Below, piece by piece: positions 1 to 6,976 of a stretch of 55,480 nt of DNA; within the stretch, counting starts at the first letter, position 1, and each line of letters opens with the position of its first letter. A program made the translations under genes and the position numbers. Under the pieces are notes generated by a model. The model did not search any database. It was not told the DNA's origin and worked only from the letters and a program-made list of their open reading frames with translations. Source of the DNA: an uncultured Burkholderiales bacterium (GTDB lineage Bacteria; Pseudomonadota; Gammaproteobacteria; Burkholderiales; Burkholderiaceae_C). Location: NCBI GenBank assembly GCA_903870145.1, contig CAIQBO010000008.1:1-55480 (forward strand), written 5' to 3'.

Positions 1-15
1 AGACCGGACTGATGA

Positions 16-198
16 AGTCTGCTTACTTTGGTTTCAGTTGGACTTTGGCAAATCATCATTGCCTTTCTCCACAACAAACAGTACATGACTCGCATGTTGG
101 AGAAGGGGTACGTACTCAAGGACACCGAAGAGGTCAATGACTTGCCTAAAGATCGGTCGTCTCGCTTTTATCAACTCGGAATTTTGAAATGGGTGTAA
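16..198 (+). pseudogene. C-terminal remnant of a small membrane protein (possibly DUF2628-like)
   Basis: One frame reads as a plausible protein C-terminus: a hydrophobic stretch (GLWQIIIAFL), then HNKQYMTRMLEKGYVLKDTE and a TAA stop at 196-198. Two in-frame stops lie at 10-15, so it has no intact upstream start here. A neighbouring frame starts with ATG at 12 and reads MKSAYFGFSWTL before the hydrophobic stretch, so the gene may be frameshifted at about 45. The GFSW motif and the ending with GY.L.DT resemble DUF2628-type membrane proteins, but this is pattern memory from a short piece. It could also be a fortuitous reading frame. Confidence 0.3.
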
Positions 199-206
199 GG
201 TGTCTG

Positions 207-237
207 TTTGACAGTTATTAGATTTCGAACTGTCAAA
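207..237. repeat. Perfect 10-bp inverted repeat upstream of the first RTX gene
   Basis: TTTGACAGTT (207-216) and AACTGTCAAA (228-237) are exact reverse complements separated by 11 bases. The right arm ends 11 bases before the ATG at 249, and the ribosome binding site AAGG (241-244) follows directly. No T-run follows, so it is not a normal terminator. It could be an operator or a leader hairpin affecting translation. Confidence 0.6.
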
Positions 238-248
238 GTGAAGGCCAA

Positions 249-1361
249 ATGGCATCGGACACAAGCGCACCAACGGTCTTAACATTCAGCCCCGCTGATG
301 AAGCCTCTGGCGCAGCCATAGCCGCTCATATCAGCCTGACCTTCAGTGAAGATATCGTCAGGGGCTCAGGAACAATTGTCTTGAAGACGGCTGCAGGCAA
401 AGTGCTTGCAACTTACGATGCGGCCACCAGCAGCAACTTGGACATCTCTGGCAGCACCCTGACCATCAACCCTGCTACAGACCTGAGCTACAGCACCTCC
501 TACAAAGTAGAACTTTCTGCAGGTGCTTTCAAAGACGCGGCTGGCAACAACTGCGCTGGCATTTCAAATTATGAATTCACGACCGTTGCCGAGAGTCGTT
601 ATGGCGGATCAGGTAACGACACTTTGATTGGCGGCGTTTATGACGACGTTTTATTTGGCGGCGACGGCAATGACAGTCTGGATGGCGGCATAGGCAACGA
701 CACTTTGAATGCCGGCAGCGGCCATGACACCTTGCGCGGTGGGGACGACAACGACAGCCTGGATGGCGGTGTAGGAAACGACACACTCTACGGAGGTGTG
801 GGCAATGACACACTGATCGGTGGTGAGGGCAATGACTACATCAGCAAGTCCTTCAGCTCGGGCAACAGCACGCTGCTGGATGGCGCAGGCGAGGATTCGT
901 TATCGGGTGGTATTGGCAACGACATCCTAGATGGCGGAGACGGCAACGATAAGTTGTACGACCAAGCCTCGGGCCTTGATACTTTGCTGGGCGGGGCGGG
1001 AGACGATTATTTGTCCACCTCCAACAGCACCGGCCAAGACAGCCTAGATGGGGGCAGCGGAGATGACAGTTTGTATGGCGGCGTGGGCAATGACACGCTG
1101 CTAGGTGCCGATGGCAATGATTACCTCACTGGCGTGAACGGCAACGACAGCTTAGAGGGAGGTGCAGGGCTTGATACGCTGATGGGCGGTGCAGGCAATG
1201 ACACTCTGTTCGGTCAAGATGGCAATGATTACCTCAGTGGCAGCGACGGCAACGACAGCTTGGATGGTGGCACAGGAAACGATACGCTCAGTGGCGGCAC
1301 AGGCCAGGACACATTGATCGGTGGTGATGGCACCAGAGCCGAGCTGGCATTTTCTCAATGA
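249..1361 (+). CDS. RTX calcium-binding protein with N-terminal Ig-like domain, C-terminally broken
   Basis: A 370-residue protein. Residues 1-115 form a Big_5 (SbsA-type) Ig-like domain, beginning with the TFSPADEA motif and closely matching the N-terminus of the 1777-residue protein at 6977. From about residue 116 to the end there are RTX nonapeptides of the GGxGNDxLx type, the parallel beta-roll that binds calcium outside the cell after type I secretion. There is no Sec signal peptide, as expected for type I substrates. The last ten residues (TRAELAFSQ) are not RTX. They are the dockerin/tail region of its paralogues read in the wrong frame, so the normal C-terminus continues out of frame at 1321-1608. 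AAGG at 241-244 supports the start. No type I exporter genes are in the window. Confidence 0.8.
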   Translation: MASDTSAPTVLTFSPADEASGAAIAAHISLTFSEDIVRGSGTIVLKTAAGKVLATYDAATSSNLDISGSTLTINPATDLSYSTSYKVELSAGAFKDAAGNNCAGISNYEFTTVAESRYGGSGNDTLIGGVYDDVLFGGDGNDSLDGGIGNDTLNAGSGHDTLRGGDDNDSLDGGVGNDTLYGGVGNDTLIGGEGNDYISKSFSSGNSTLLDGAGEDSLSGGIGNDILDGGDGNDKLYDQASGLDTLLGGAGDDYLSTSNSTGQDSLDGGSGDDSLYGGVGNDTLLGADGNDYLTGVNGNDSLEGGAGLDTLMGGAGNDTLFGQDGNDYLSGSDGNDSLDGGTGNDTLSGGTGQDTLIGGDGTRAELAFSQ

Positions 1362-1608
1362 ACTCGATACCAGTGTTGGCAACCAAGCCATGCTCAAACC
1401 GGGCTTGGCGCAGCTCAGCATTGCGGCAGAACTTGGCAGCACAAGCCCTGTGCATGTGGGTTTGGTGGCCTATCTCAGCGGAGATGTAGACGGTAGCTAT
1501 GAAGGCTCTGCAGATTCATCGGACCTGGACGTCACAGAGCCGAACTACTTTGTGACGCTTGTTGCCAACCACCCTGGGGTGCTCAGTGCGGCGCAGTTTG
1601 GGGGGTAG
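1321..1608 (+). pseudogene. Out-of-frame C-terminal tail module of the preceding RTX gene
   Basis: In the +1 frame relative to the RTX gene, this stretch encodes [14 protein letters not shown], then GLVAYLSGDVDGSYEG, then a C-terminus ending in NYFVTLVANHPGVLSAAQFGG (the last residues only approximate a shared signature). The same tail ends the proteins at 5573 and 6977, and the length from the junction to the stop matches those genes. The simplest reading is that a deletion joined RTX repeats to the tail, losing the Ig-like and dockerin modules, either out of frame or followed by an indel. No ribosome binding site argues for independent translation. Confidence 0.7.
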
Positions 1609-1611
1609 GTT

Positions 1612-1626
1612 TTGAATGCAATTCAA
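1612..1626. repeat. Short perfect inverted repeat after the broken RTX gene
   Basis: TTGAAT, GCA, ATTCAA: 6-bp arms with a 3-bp centre, four bases after the TAG stop at 1608. The half-sites are spaced one base too far apart for an FNR box. It may be an operator for the gene at 1788 or chance. Confidence 0.3.
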
Positions 1627-1787
1627 TTCCCAGTGAAGAATTCCCTTCATTCGCGCGCTTGGGTGCCTGCTCAGCGCAAAGGTAAAGCAAATACTTTTTA
1701 ATTCATATTTCTTCTTTCACTCTTAAGCTTGGCTTCATCTGGCCGCGTTAAATTCTAGTTCTCAGCACACCGACTCACGAGGACACT

Positions 1788-2579
1788 ATGAGCAACGATT
1801 CCAGCAAGGGCTACCAATTCACCATCCTGAATGGCGTTGTGACAGCTGTTTATGTGGTCCAAAATGGCCATGCCAAGTTTGAAGAAATGGACCGCGACGA
1901 AGCCTGGACTGTCGATGGCAATAACATCATCAAAACAGAAACAGAGCACGGTCGTGTAAAAACGACGCTTTACAGTGATGTGGATGGTGATGGTATTTTC
2001 GCCAAGATGTCTCAAGCGAATGAGGCGAACTCACAGATAATTTTCTCGAATGTACCTTCTTCAACTGTTGACTTATTTTCTACTACCTCTGGTGAGTTCG
2101 AAGAGTTGGAAAAGTTGGAAAACCACCACTTGGATGGCACGAACCACACAGACACACCCGAGTCCTTGGCCATCAAAAATGCGGTTGACCTGCATGACGC
2201 CATTGCGATTTTGAAATTGATCGTGGGCTTGCCCGTCAACGGTTCTGCCAATGGGCTGGACAATGCGCTTTTGTCTTATCAAGCTCTGGCAGCTGATTTC
2301 GACGAAGACGGTGAAGTAGGCTTACAAGACGCCATTGGTGTTCTCAAACTGGTGGTGGGATTGGACGCACCACAACCGACTTGGCACTTTCACAATGAGC
2401 TTGAGACCGGCATCAGCCCTACTCACGAGGGCCAGAGGGCCTACCTTAACGGCGATGTGGACTCAAGTTACTCTGGCCCAGCAGGGGCTTCTGATCTGGT
2501 CCTGACGCAAACCAACGACTTCATCACACTGGTGGCCAACCACCCCGAGGAGAGCAGTGCGGTGCAGTTTGGTGGATAA
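1788..2579 (+). CDS. Dockerin-like and tail-module protein, no RTX repeats
   Basis: A 263-residue protein with no recognisable signal peptide. Residues 1-110 are unlike anything I recognise and include DVDGDGIF, a calcium-loop-like run. Residues about 130-192 are a dockerin-like module: a first helix (DLHDAIAILKLIVGL) without its loop, then a full loop and helix with D-F-D-E-D-G spacing (ADFDEDGEVGLQDAIGVLK). The tail module follows (PTWHFHNELET ... AYLNGDVDSSYSG) and ends with a variant of the shared C-terminus (FITLVANHPEESSAVQFGG). GAGGA just before the ATG supports the start. The shared extreme C-terminus suggests the same export or sorting route as the RTX paralogues. Function unknown. 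Confidence 0.8.
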   Translation: MSNDSSKGYQFTILNGVVTAVYVVQNGHAKFEEMDRDEAWTVDGNNIIKTETEHGRVKTTLYSDVDGDGIFAKMSQANEANSQIIFSNVPSSTVDLFSTTSGEFEELEKLENHHLDGTNHTDTPESLAIKNAVDLHDAIAILKLIVGLPVNGSANGLDNALLSYQALAADFDEDGEVGLQDAIGVLKLVVGLDAPQPTWHFHNELETGISPTHEGQRAYLNGDVDSSYSGPAGASDLVLTQTNDFITLVANHPEESSAVQFGG

Positions 2580-2683
2580 GCACACGGCGATCTTTACACT
2601 TTGCTGAGCGGTAAATTGTCACTTTGGCGCATTAGAATTGTACTAAAGCATTCACCCTCTTCCAACTTGAAGGACCTGGCATT

Positions 2684-3181
2684 TTGAAGCTTCACCTACC
2701 GCCAGTTATGGCCATGATTTTCGCAAGCTTGATGGGCTTGCCCGCTTTTGCGCTGGAGATCGGTCAACTCGCCCCTGACTTCGAACTGCCCGGACGAACT
2801 GCCCCCATCAAACTCAGTGATTACAGGGGTAAGACTGTTTATTTGGATTTCTGGGCATCATGGTGTGGCCCATGCAAGCAATCATTCCCATGGATGAGCG
2901 ACATGCAAGTGCGCTACAGTGACAAAGGTCTTCGCATCATTGCAATTGATGTGGACCAAGTCAAAGACGAGGCCAAGGCCAAGGCATTTCTCAAGGACCA
3001 CCCCGTGCGCTTTGAAGTGGCGTTTGACCCCAGTGGCAAAACACCTCGCGCCTATGCCGTCAAGAGCATGCCCACCTCGGTGCTGATTGGCCCAGACGGC
3101 AAGGTGCTCATGATTCACAGTGGGTTTAGGCCTGAGGAGAGTCAGGCGCGAGAAGGTCAAATCAAAATGAGCTTGAAATAA
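2684..3181 (+). CDS. TlpA-like periplasmic thioredoxin
   Basis: A 165-residue thiol-disulfide protein of the TlpA/ResA/AhpC-TSA type. A signal peptide ends near FALEIGQ, so it should act in the periplasm. The active site WASWCGPCK is complete, and the cis-proline loop appears as SMPTSVLI. The start is TTG at 2684 with GAAGGA about 10 bases upstream; ATG at 2708 is the alternative and would keep most of the signal. It is the first gene of a tight cassette with the DUF4266 lipoprotein (2-base gap), DUF3570 protein and ApbE. A likely job is keeping the cysteines of the DUF4266 partner or another cassette member reduced; that role is inferred. Confidence 0.9.
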   Translation: MKLHLPPVMAMIFASLMGLPAFALEIGQLAPDFELPGRTAPIKLSDYRGKTVYLDFWASWCGPCKQSFPWMSDMQVRYSDKGLRIIAIDVDQVKDEAKAKAFLKDHPVRFEVAFDPSGKTPRAYAVKSMPTSVLIGPDGKVLMIHSGFRPEESQAREGQIKMSLK

Positions 3182-3183
3182 AA

Positions 3184-3411
3184 ATGGCACAACTGGCAAT
3201 GAAACTCTGGATGCTGGCAGCTTTGTCTGGCTTGGTAGCTTGCACATCGCTGGGCCAGGTCAGTGCCTGGGAGAAGGGCGATCTGGCCAAAACTGAAATG
3301 GGTTTTGAAGGAGATCGGCTCGAGAGCACATTTGCCGAGCACACCTACAGCAGCAAGGAAGCCTCCTCCGGCGGCGCTGGTGTGGGCGGCGGTGGTTGTG
3401 GCTGCAATTGA
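3184..3411 (+). CDS. DUF4266 domain lipoprotein
   Basis: A 75-residue protein with a lipoprotein signal (lipobox LVAC, Cys20). The mature part has the family pattern I associate with DUF4266: WEKGDLAKTEM, then EHTYSSKEASSGG, ending in a glycine-rich stretch and a terminal C-G-C-N. The two closely spaced C-terminal cysteines could bind metal or serve as the TlpA partner's substrate. It starts 2 bases after the thioredoxin gene and ends 10 bases before the DUF3570 gene, so it is almost certainly cotranscribed. Biochemical role unknown. Confidence 0.88.
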   Translation: MAQLAMKLWMLAALSGLVACTSLGQVSAWEKGDLAKTEMGFEGDRLESTFAEHTYSSKEASSGGAGVGGGGCGCN

Positions 3412-3421
3412 AGAAGCACTT

Positions 3422-4585
3422 ATGGCAATCGGAAAAATCTCCATTCAAAAAACTTCAAACGTTCAGCCGCCATCGTCGAACGAGGCAGCTCAGCTGCAGA
3501 CCTTGGGCGCAACTTTGCTGGCCGCGGCAATGGCATTGCCGCTGGCCGTTCAAGCCGAAAGCGCGCCAGAGCGGGGCCTGATCAGCTTCAAGAACCTCAA
3601 TTACCTTGACAGTCAACCTGGTGAATCACGCATCAAAGTCAACACCAGCGCATTGATGGTTTTGGCGCCCATTGGCAGTGAGTGGACCATTGGTGGCTCA
3701 TTAACCTCTGATCACATCTCGGGAGCCTCTCCAGCCTATCAGAGCTCAGAGCTGACCAAAATGAAGGACGAGCGTCACGCTGTTGAGACTGAAGTGACCC
3801 GCTATTTTCCAAATGCCACGATCTCAGTGGGGGCCAGTTTGTCCAGCGAGTCAGACTACCTTTCTCGCGGTTTGTCTACGCGGGCAACCTACTCCAATGA
3901 AAGCAAAAACACGACGTGGAGCGCAGGCATAGGCGTGAACAATGACTCGATCAATCCGTCGAACATGATTGTGAGCAACGAGACCAAACGCGTGACGGCA
4001 TTGTTGCTGGGTGTGACGCAAGTTCTAACGGCCCAAGACATTGTGCAGGTCAACCTGGGCCATTCTGGTGGGAATGGTTATTTCTCAGACCCCTACAAGT
4101 TTGCCGACAATCGCCCGCGTGACAAAGACAGCAACACCTTGATGGTGCGGTGGAATCACCACATTCAAACTCTTGGTGTAACCACAAGGTTGAGTTACCG
4201 CCATTACGCCGATAGCTGGGGCATACGCTCTCACACCATGGGCCTGGAGTACGTTCAGCCTTTGTCGGATGGCTGGACATTGACACCGCTATTGCGTGTC
4301 TACAGCCAGAGCGCAGCACGCTTTTATGTGCAACCCATAGACGGCAGCTACCCTTTCGCACCGGCCTCGACAGGTTATTACTCTGAAGACCAACGCGTTT
4401 CCGCCTTTGGCGCCCGCACCATGGGCCTGAAAGTGGCCAAACAGCTCGATGCCAACTGGTTGGTTGACCTGAAGTTGGAGCAATACAAGCAGCGTTCTGC
4501 ATGGAGACTGTTTGGCAGCGGCAGCCCAGACCAAATTGACTTCAATGCACGCATGGTGCAAGTTGGTTTGTCGCGTCAGTTTTAA
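3422..4585 (+). CDS. DUF3570 domain outer-membrane-type protein
   Basis: A 387-residue protein. I chose ATG at 3422 because it follows GAAGAA and leads into a hydrophobic segment (LGATLLAAAMALPLAVQAES) that looks like a signal peptide. The upstream extension of the same frame only overlaps the lipoprotein gene. The mature part is rich in alternating hydrophobic/polar strands (for example TTRLSYRHYADSWGIRSHT) and ends in QVGLSRQF with a terminal phenylalanine, typical of outer-membrane beta-barrels. It belongs to the DUF3570 family, usually found next to DUF4266 and ApbE genes. Transport or anchoring of a flavin or metal partner is a guess. Confidence 0.87.
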   Translation: MAIGKISIQKTSNVQPPSSNEAAQLQTLGATLLAAAMALPLAVQAESAPERGLISFKNLNYLDSQPGESRIKVNTSALMVLAPIGSEWTIGGSLTSDHISGASPAYQSSELTKMKDERHAVETEVTRYFPNATISVGASLSSESDYLSRGLSTRATYSNESKNTTWSAGIGVNNDSINPSNMIVSNETKRVTALLLGVTQVLTAQDIVQVNLGHSGGNGYFSDPYKFADNRPRDKDSNTLMVRWNHHIQTLGVTTRLSYRHYADSWGIRSHTMGLEYVQPLSDGWTLTPLLRVYSQSAARFYVQPIDGSYPFAPASTGYYSEDQRVSAFGARTMGLKVAKQLDANWLVDLKLEQYKQRSAWRLFGSGSPDQIDFNARMVQVGLSRQF

Positions 4586-4620
4586 CGCCATGCACTCAAA
4601 GCTGACTTAGCCACGAATAC

Positions 4621-5553
4621 ATGAGGACTTTTCGAATTCCCTTCAAAGCCATGGCCAGCGCGTGCGAGCTTGTCCTTGCAGTGGAAAGCGAGCAACAAGC
4701 GCAGGACATGGCCAAGCTTGCAATCGAGGAAGTTCAGCGCATTGAGAACAAGTACTCACGCTACCAGCCCCAAAGTATTGTCTCGCACATCAATGCTGCT
4801 GCTGGTTTGCAAGCAGTGCAGTGTGATGAAGAAACACAGTCTTTGCTGGACTACGCAAACACTTTGTACCAAGCGAGTGATGGTTTGTTTGACATCACCT
4901 CCGGCGTACTTCGGCGTGTTTGGGATTTCAAAAACCAATGCCTGCCAACTCAAGAAAGTTTGGATGCAGTGATTCAGCTCATTGGCTGGCACAGGGTTGA
5001 GCGGGAAGGGCATTCGGTCAGATTGCCTGAGTGCGGCATGGAGCTTGACTTCGGGGGCTTTGGCAAAGAGTACGCGGCCGACCGCGCAGGTGCCTTGTTG
5101 GCAGCGCAGGGCCTCAGCCACGGCTATGTCAATCTGGCAGGTGACATGCGGGTGCTGGGCCCCAAGCCCGATGGCCAGCCCTGGGTGATCGGCATTCAAG
5201 ACCCGCGGGTGAAGGGGAAAATTCTTGCCACCCTACCGGTCGAGCGCGGCGGCTTGGCCACCAGTGGTGACTATGAGCGCTTTTTTGAAATGGACGGCAG
5301 GCGATACTGCCATGTGATGGACCCTCGCAGTGGCCAGCCTGTCACGCATTGGCGATCGGTCAGTGTGCTGGCACCACTGGCTGTGGTGGCGGGCAATTGC
5401 ACAACCATCACGATGCTCAAACAGGCAGATGGTTTGGAATTTTTAGAGGTTTGCGGTGTGACGTACTTGGCAGTTGACCACAATGGTGTGGTTCATGGAA
5501 AAAATCCAAGTCATGCGTCCGAGCAGAGCACAAGTGCACCGCTTCCTCATTGA
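4621..5553 (+). CDS. ApbE-type FAD:protein FMN transferase
   Basis: A 310-residue protein of the ApbE family, which transfers FMN from FAD to a threonine of target proteins. Visible family motifs are FDITSGVLRRVW (residues 90-101), ELDFGGFGKEYAADRA (141-156), NLAGDMRVLG (171-180), and the ATSGDYERFF / CHVMDPRSGQPV block (213-241). Two things are odd. There is no signal peptide or lipobox, although most ApbE proteins act in the periplasm. The conserved D-A-x-S-T metal site near the C-terminus reads G-N-C-T-T (258-262), so the aspartate position is Gly258. It closes the TlpA-DUF4266-DUF3570 cassette. No FMN_bind target protein is visible in the window. Confidence 0.88.
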   Translation: MRTFRIPFKAMASACELVLAVESEQQAQDMAKLAIEEVQRIENKYSRYQPQSIVSHINAAAGLQAVQCDEETQSLLDYANTLYQASDGLFDITSGVLRRVWDFKNQCLPTQESLDAVIQLIGWHRVEREGHSVRLPECGMELDFGGFGKEYAADRAGALLAAQGLSHGYVNLAGDMRVLGPKPDGQPWVIGIQDPRVKGKILATLPVERGGLATSGDYERFFEMDGRRYCHVMDPRSGQPVTHWRSVSVLAPLAVVAGNCTTITMLKQADGLEFLEVCGVTYLAVDHNGVVHGKNPSHASEQSTSAPLPH

Positions 5554-5572
5554 CTAATTTTAAGAAAATTGA

Positions 5573-6802
5573 ATGCCAAGTACAACCAACGGAACATCAG
5601 GAAACGACGCTTGGCGTTTCACCTCTGCGCCCTCTGGCAGCTTTATCCTCAATGGTCAGGGCGGTACCGACTCACTTGACTTTGGTACAACACTGCGCGC
5701 GGGCTACACCTACGTCAAAGCCAGCGATGGTGGGGTGCATGTGGACTCGGTCTCTGGCGCTAGTTCTGCACTTCATGGTGTGCTTTACAACATGGAGATT
5801 TTGTATTTCAACAGCGGCAAAGATACGCTGAATCTGGCCACATATTTCAACTCAGCGCCAACCGGTACGGTCAGCATTACAGGCACTCCCACCCAGGGTC
5901 AGACCCTCACAGCCACAAATACCTTGGCCGATGCAGACGGCATGGGCACGGTCAGCTACCAATGGAAGGCCGCAGGCGTGGCCATCAGCGGTGCCACATC
6001 GAGCACGTTTGTGCTGACGCAAGTGCAAGTTGGCAAGGCCATCACAGTGACCGCCAGTTTCACCGATGTCCTCGGTACGGCCGAGTCAGCGACCAGCAGC
6101 GCAACCGCTGCAGTAGCCACGCTGAACAACTCTAGTGGCACAGAGCAAACAGTCAACTTGCAAGCCTACATTTGGAAATCTCACACACTGCTGAGCAGCG
6201 TGGCCTTGTCAGCAGGCACGCACAGCAGCACGAGCGACTCACTTGGGGCCGCCAATTTCGCCGCCGTGACCGAGGCCAGTTTGAGCCTGACAGCCAGCCG
6301 CGCGATCCCCACAGCAGAGGCCACAGCCACAACAGCGGCCGTGAACCTGCAAGACGCTATTGCAATTTTGAAAATGATCGTGGGCTTGCCGGTGAACGGC
6401 ACGACCAATGGTGTGGCAAATGCACTCTCACCTTACCAAGCTTTGGCAGCCGACTTCAATGCAGACGGAGAAGTAGGGCTGCAAGACGCTATTGGTGTGC
6501 TCAAGTTGGTGGTGGGTTTGACGGCGCCCGAGCCAAGCTGGCATTTTCTCAATGAGTTAGACACCAGCATTGCTGCCAAGGCAAACCTCAAGCCCGGCGC
6601 AGCACAGACCAGCATCACCGCCGACCTGAGCGGCACAAGCCCCGTGCACGTGGGTTTGGTGGCCTACCTCAGCGGCGATGTAGACGGCAGCTATGCAGGC
6701 CCAACCGGTGCATCAGACCTTGACGTCACACAGCCGAACTACTTCGTGACGCTGGTGGCCAACCACCCCGATGTGCTCAGCGCGGCTCAGTTTGGGGGGT
6801 AG
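5573..6802 (+). CDS. Ig-like, dockerin-like and tail-module protein
   Basis: A 409-residue protein without a Sec signal. Residues 1-95 include RTX-like fragments (GTSGNDAWRF, GQGGTDSLDF) and an unassigned domain. Residues about 97-185 are an Ig-like domain (GTVSITGTPTQGQTLTATNTLADADG ..., shown only in part), related to those in the 6977 gene. Residues about 197-250 hold a module starting AYIWKSHTLL. Residues about 262-325 are dockerin-like (NLQDAIAILKMIVGL, then the loop ADFNADGEVGLQDA). The tail module ends in AQFGG. The last 642 bases match the end of the 6977 gene without indels. The start lies 20 bases after apbE with a weak ribosome binding site (AAGA), so it may be read through from the redox cassette. 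Confidence 0.82.
   Translation: MPSTTNGTSGNDAWRFTSAPSGSFILNGQGGTDSLDFGTTLRAGYTYVKASDGGVHVDSVSGASSALHGVLYNMEILYFNSGKDTLNLATYFNSAPTGTVSITGTPTQGQTLTATNTLADADGMGTVSYQWKAAGVAISGATSSTFVLTQVQVGKAITVTASFTDVLGTAESATSSATAAVATLNNSSGTEQTVNLQAYIWKSHTLLSSVALSAGTHSSTSDSLGAANFAAVTEASLSLTASRAIPTAEATATTAAVNLQDAIAILKMIVGLPVNGTTNGVANALSPYQALAADFNADGEVGLQDAIGVLKLVVGLTAPEPSWHFLNELDTSIAAKANLKPGAAQTSITADLSGTSPVHVGLVAYLSGDVDGSYAGPTGASDLDVTQPNYFVTLVANHPDVLSAAQFGG
6161..6802 (+). repeat. Long direct repeat, copy 1 (AYIWKSH-dockerin-tail block)
   Basis: This 642-base block at the 3' end of the 5573 gene corresponds base for base, without gaps, to 11669-12310. Most differences are single substitutions. The two copies flank the rest of the large metalloprotease gene in direct orientation. 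Confidence 0.8.
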
Positions 6803-6824
6803 CGCTCAGGGGGGGGCGGGTTTG

Positions 6825-6866
6825 TTGATGCACATCAATGTGGCATACTTCACCAACGCCAATAAC
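6825..6866 (+). promoter_or_regulatory. FNR/ANR-type box in class II promoter position
   Basis: TTGAT-GCAC-ATCAA (6825-6838) is a perfect match to the FNR/ANR consensus TTGAT-N4-ATCAA. If it is centred at -41.5, the start of transcription falls at about 6873 and the -10 element at 6861-6866, where the sequence is AATAAC (4 of 6 matches to TATAAT). The box lies after the stop of the 5573 gene and 138 bases before the ATG at 6977, so the metalloprotease gene is the likely target. Oxygen-dependent control is inferred. Confidence 0.6.
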
Positions 6867-6976
6867 GAAACTCAGAGTTTGTGCAGATAAGCAGGATGTT
6901 GGCAGGGTTGCTGCTCTGCATGAAGACATACATCCACATTTGCTTATTGAACTGGAACAGCCAAGCTGACAACTAA

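Noticed and set aside
577..813. Minus-strand ORF rich in Cys, His and Arg
   Set aside because: It is the antisense of RTX GGxGND repeats; the same pattern appears opposite every RTX array (for example 7308-7625 and 7920-8570 minus). No ribosome binding site or known domain.
1612..1626. TTGAAT-GCA-ATTCAA as a second FNR box
   Set aside because: TTGA and TCAA are seven bases apart, whereas FNR sites need six. Kept only as an unassigned inverted repeat.
3263..3421. Upstream extension of the DUF3570 protein
   Set aside because: It overlaps the DUF4266 gene in another frame; ATG 3422 has GAAGAA upstream and leads into a signal peptide.
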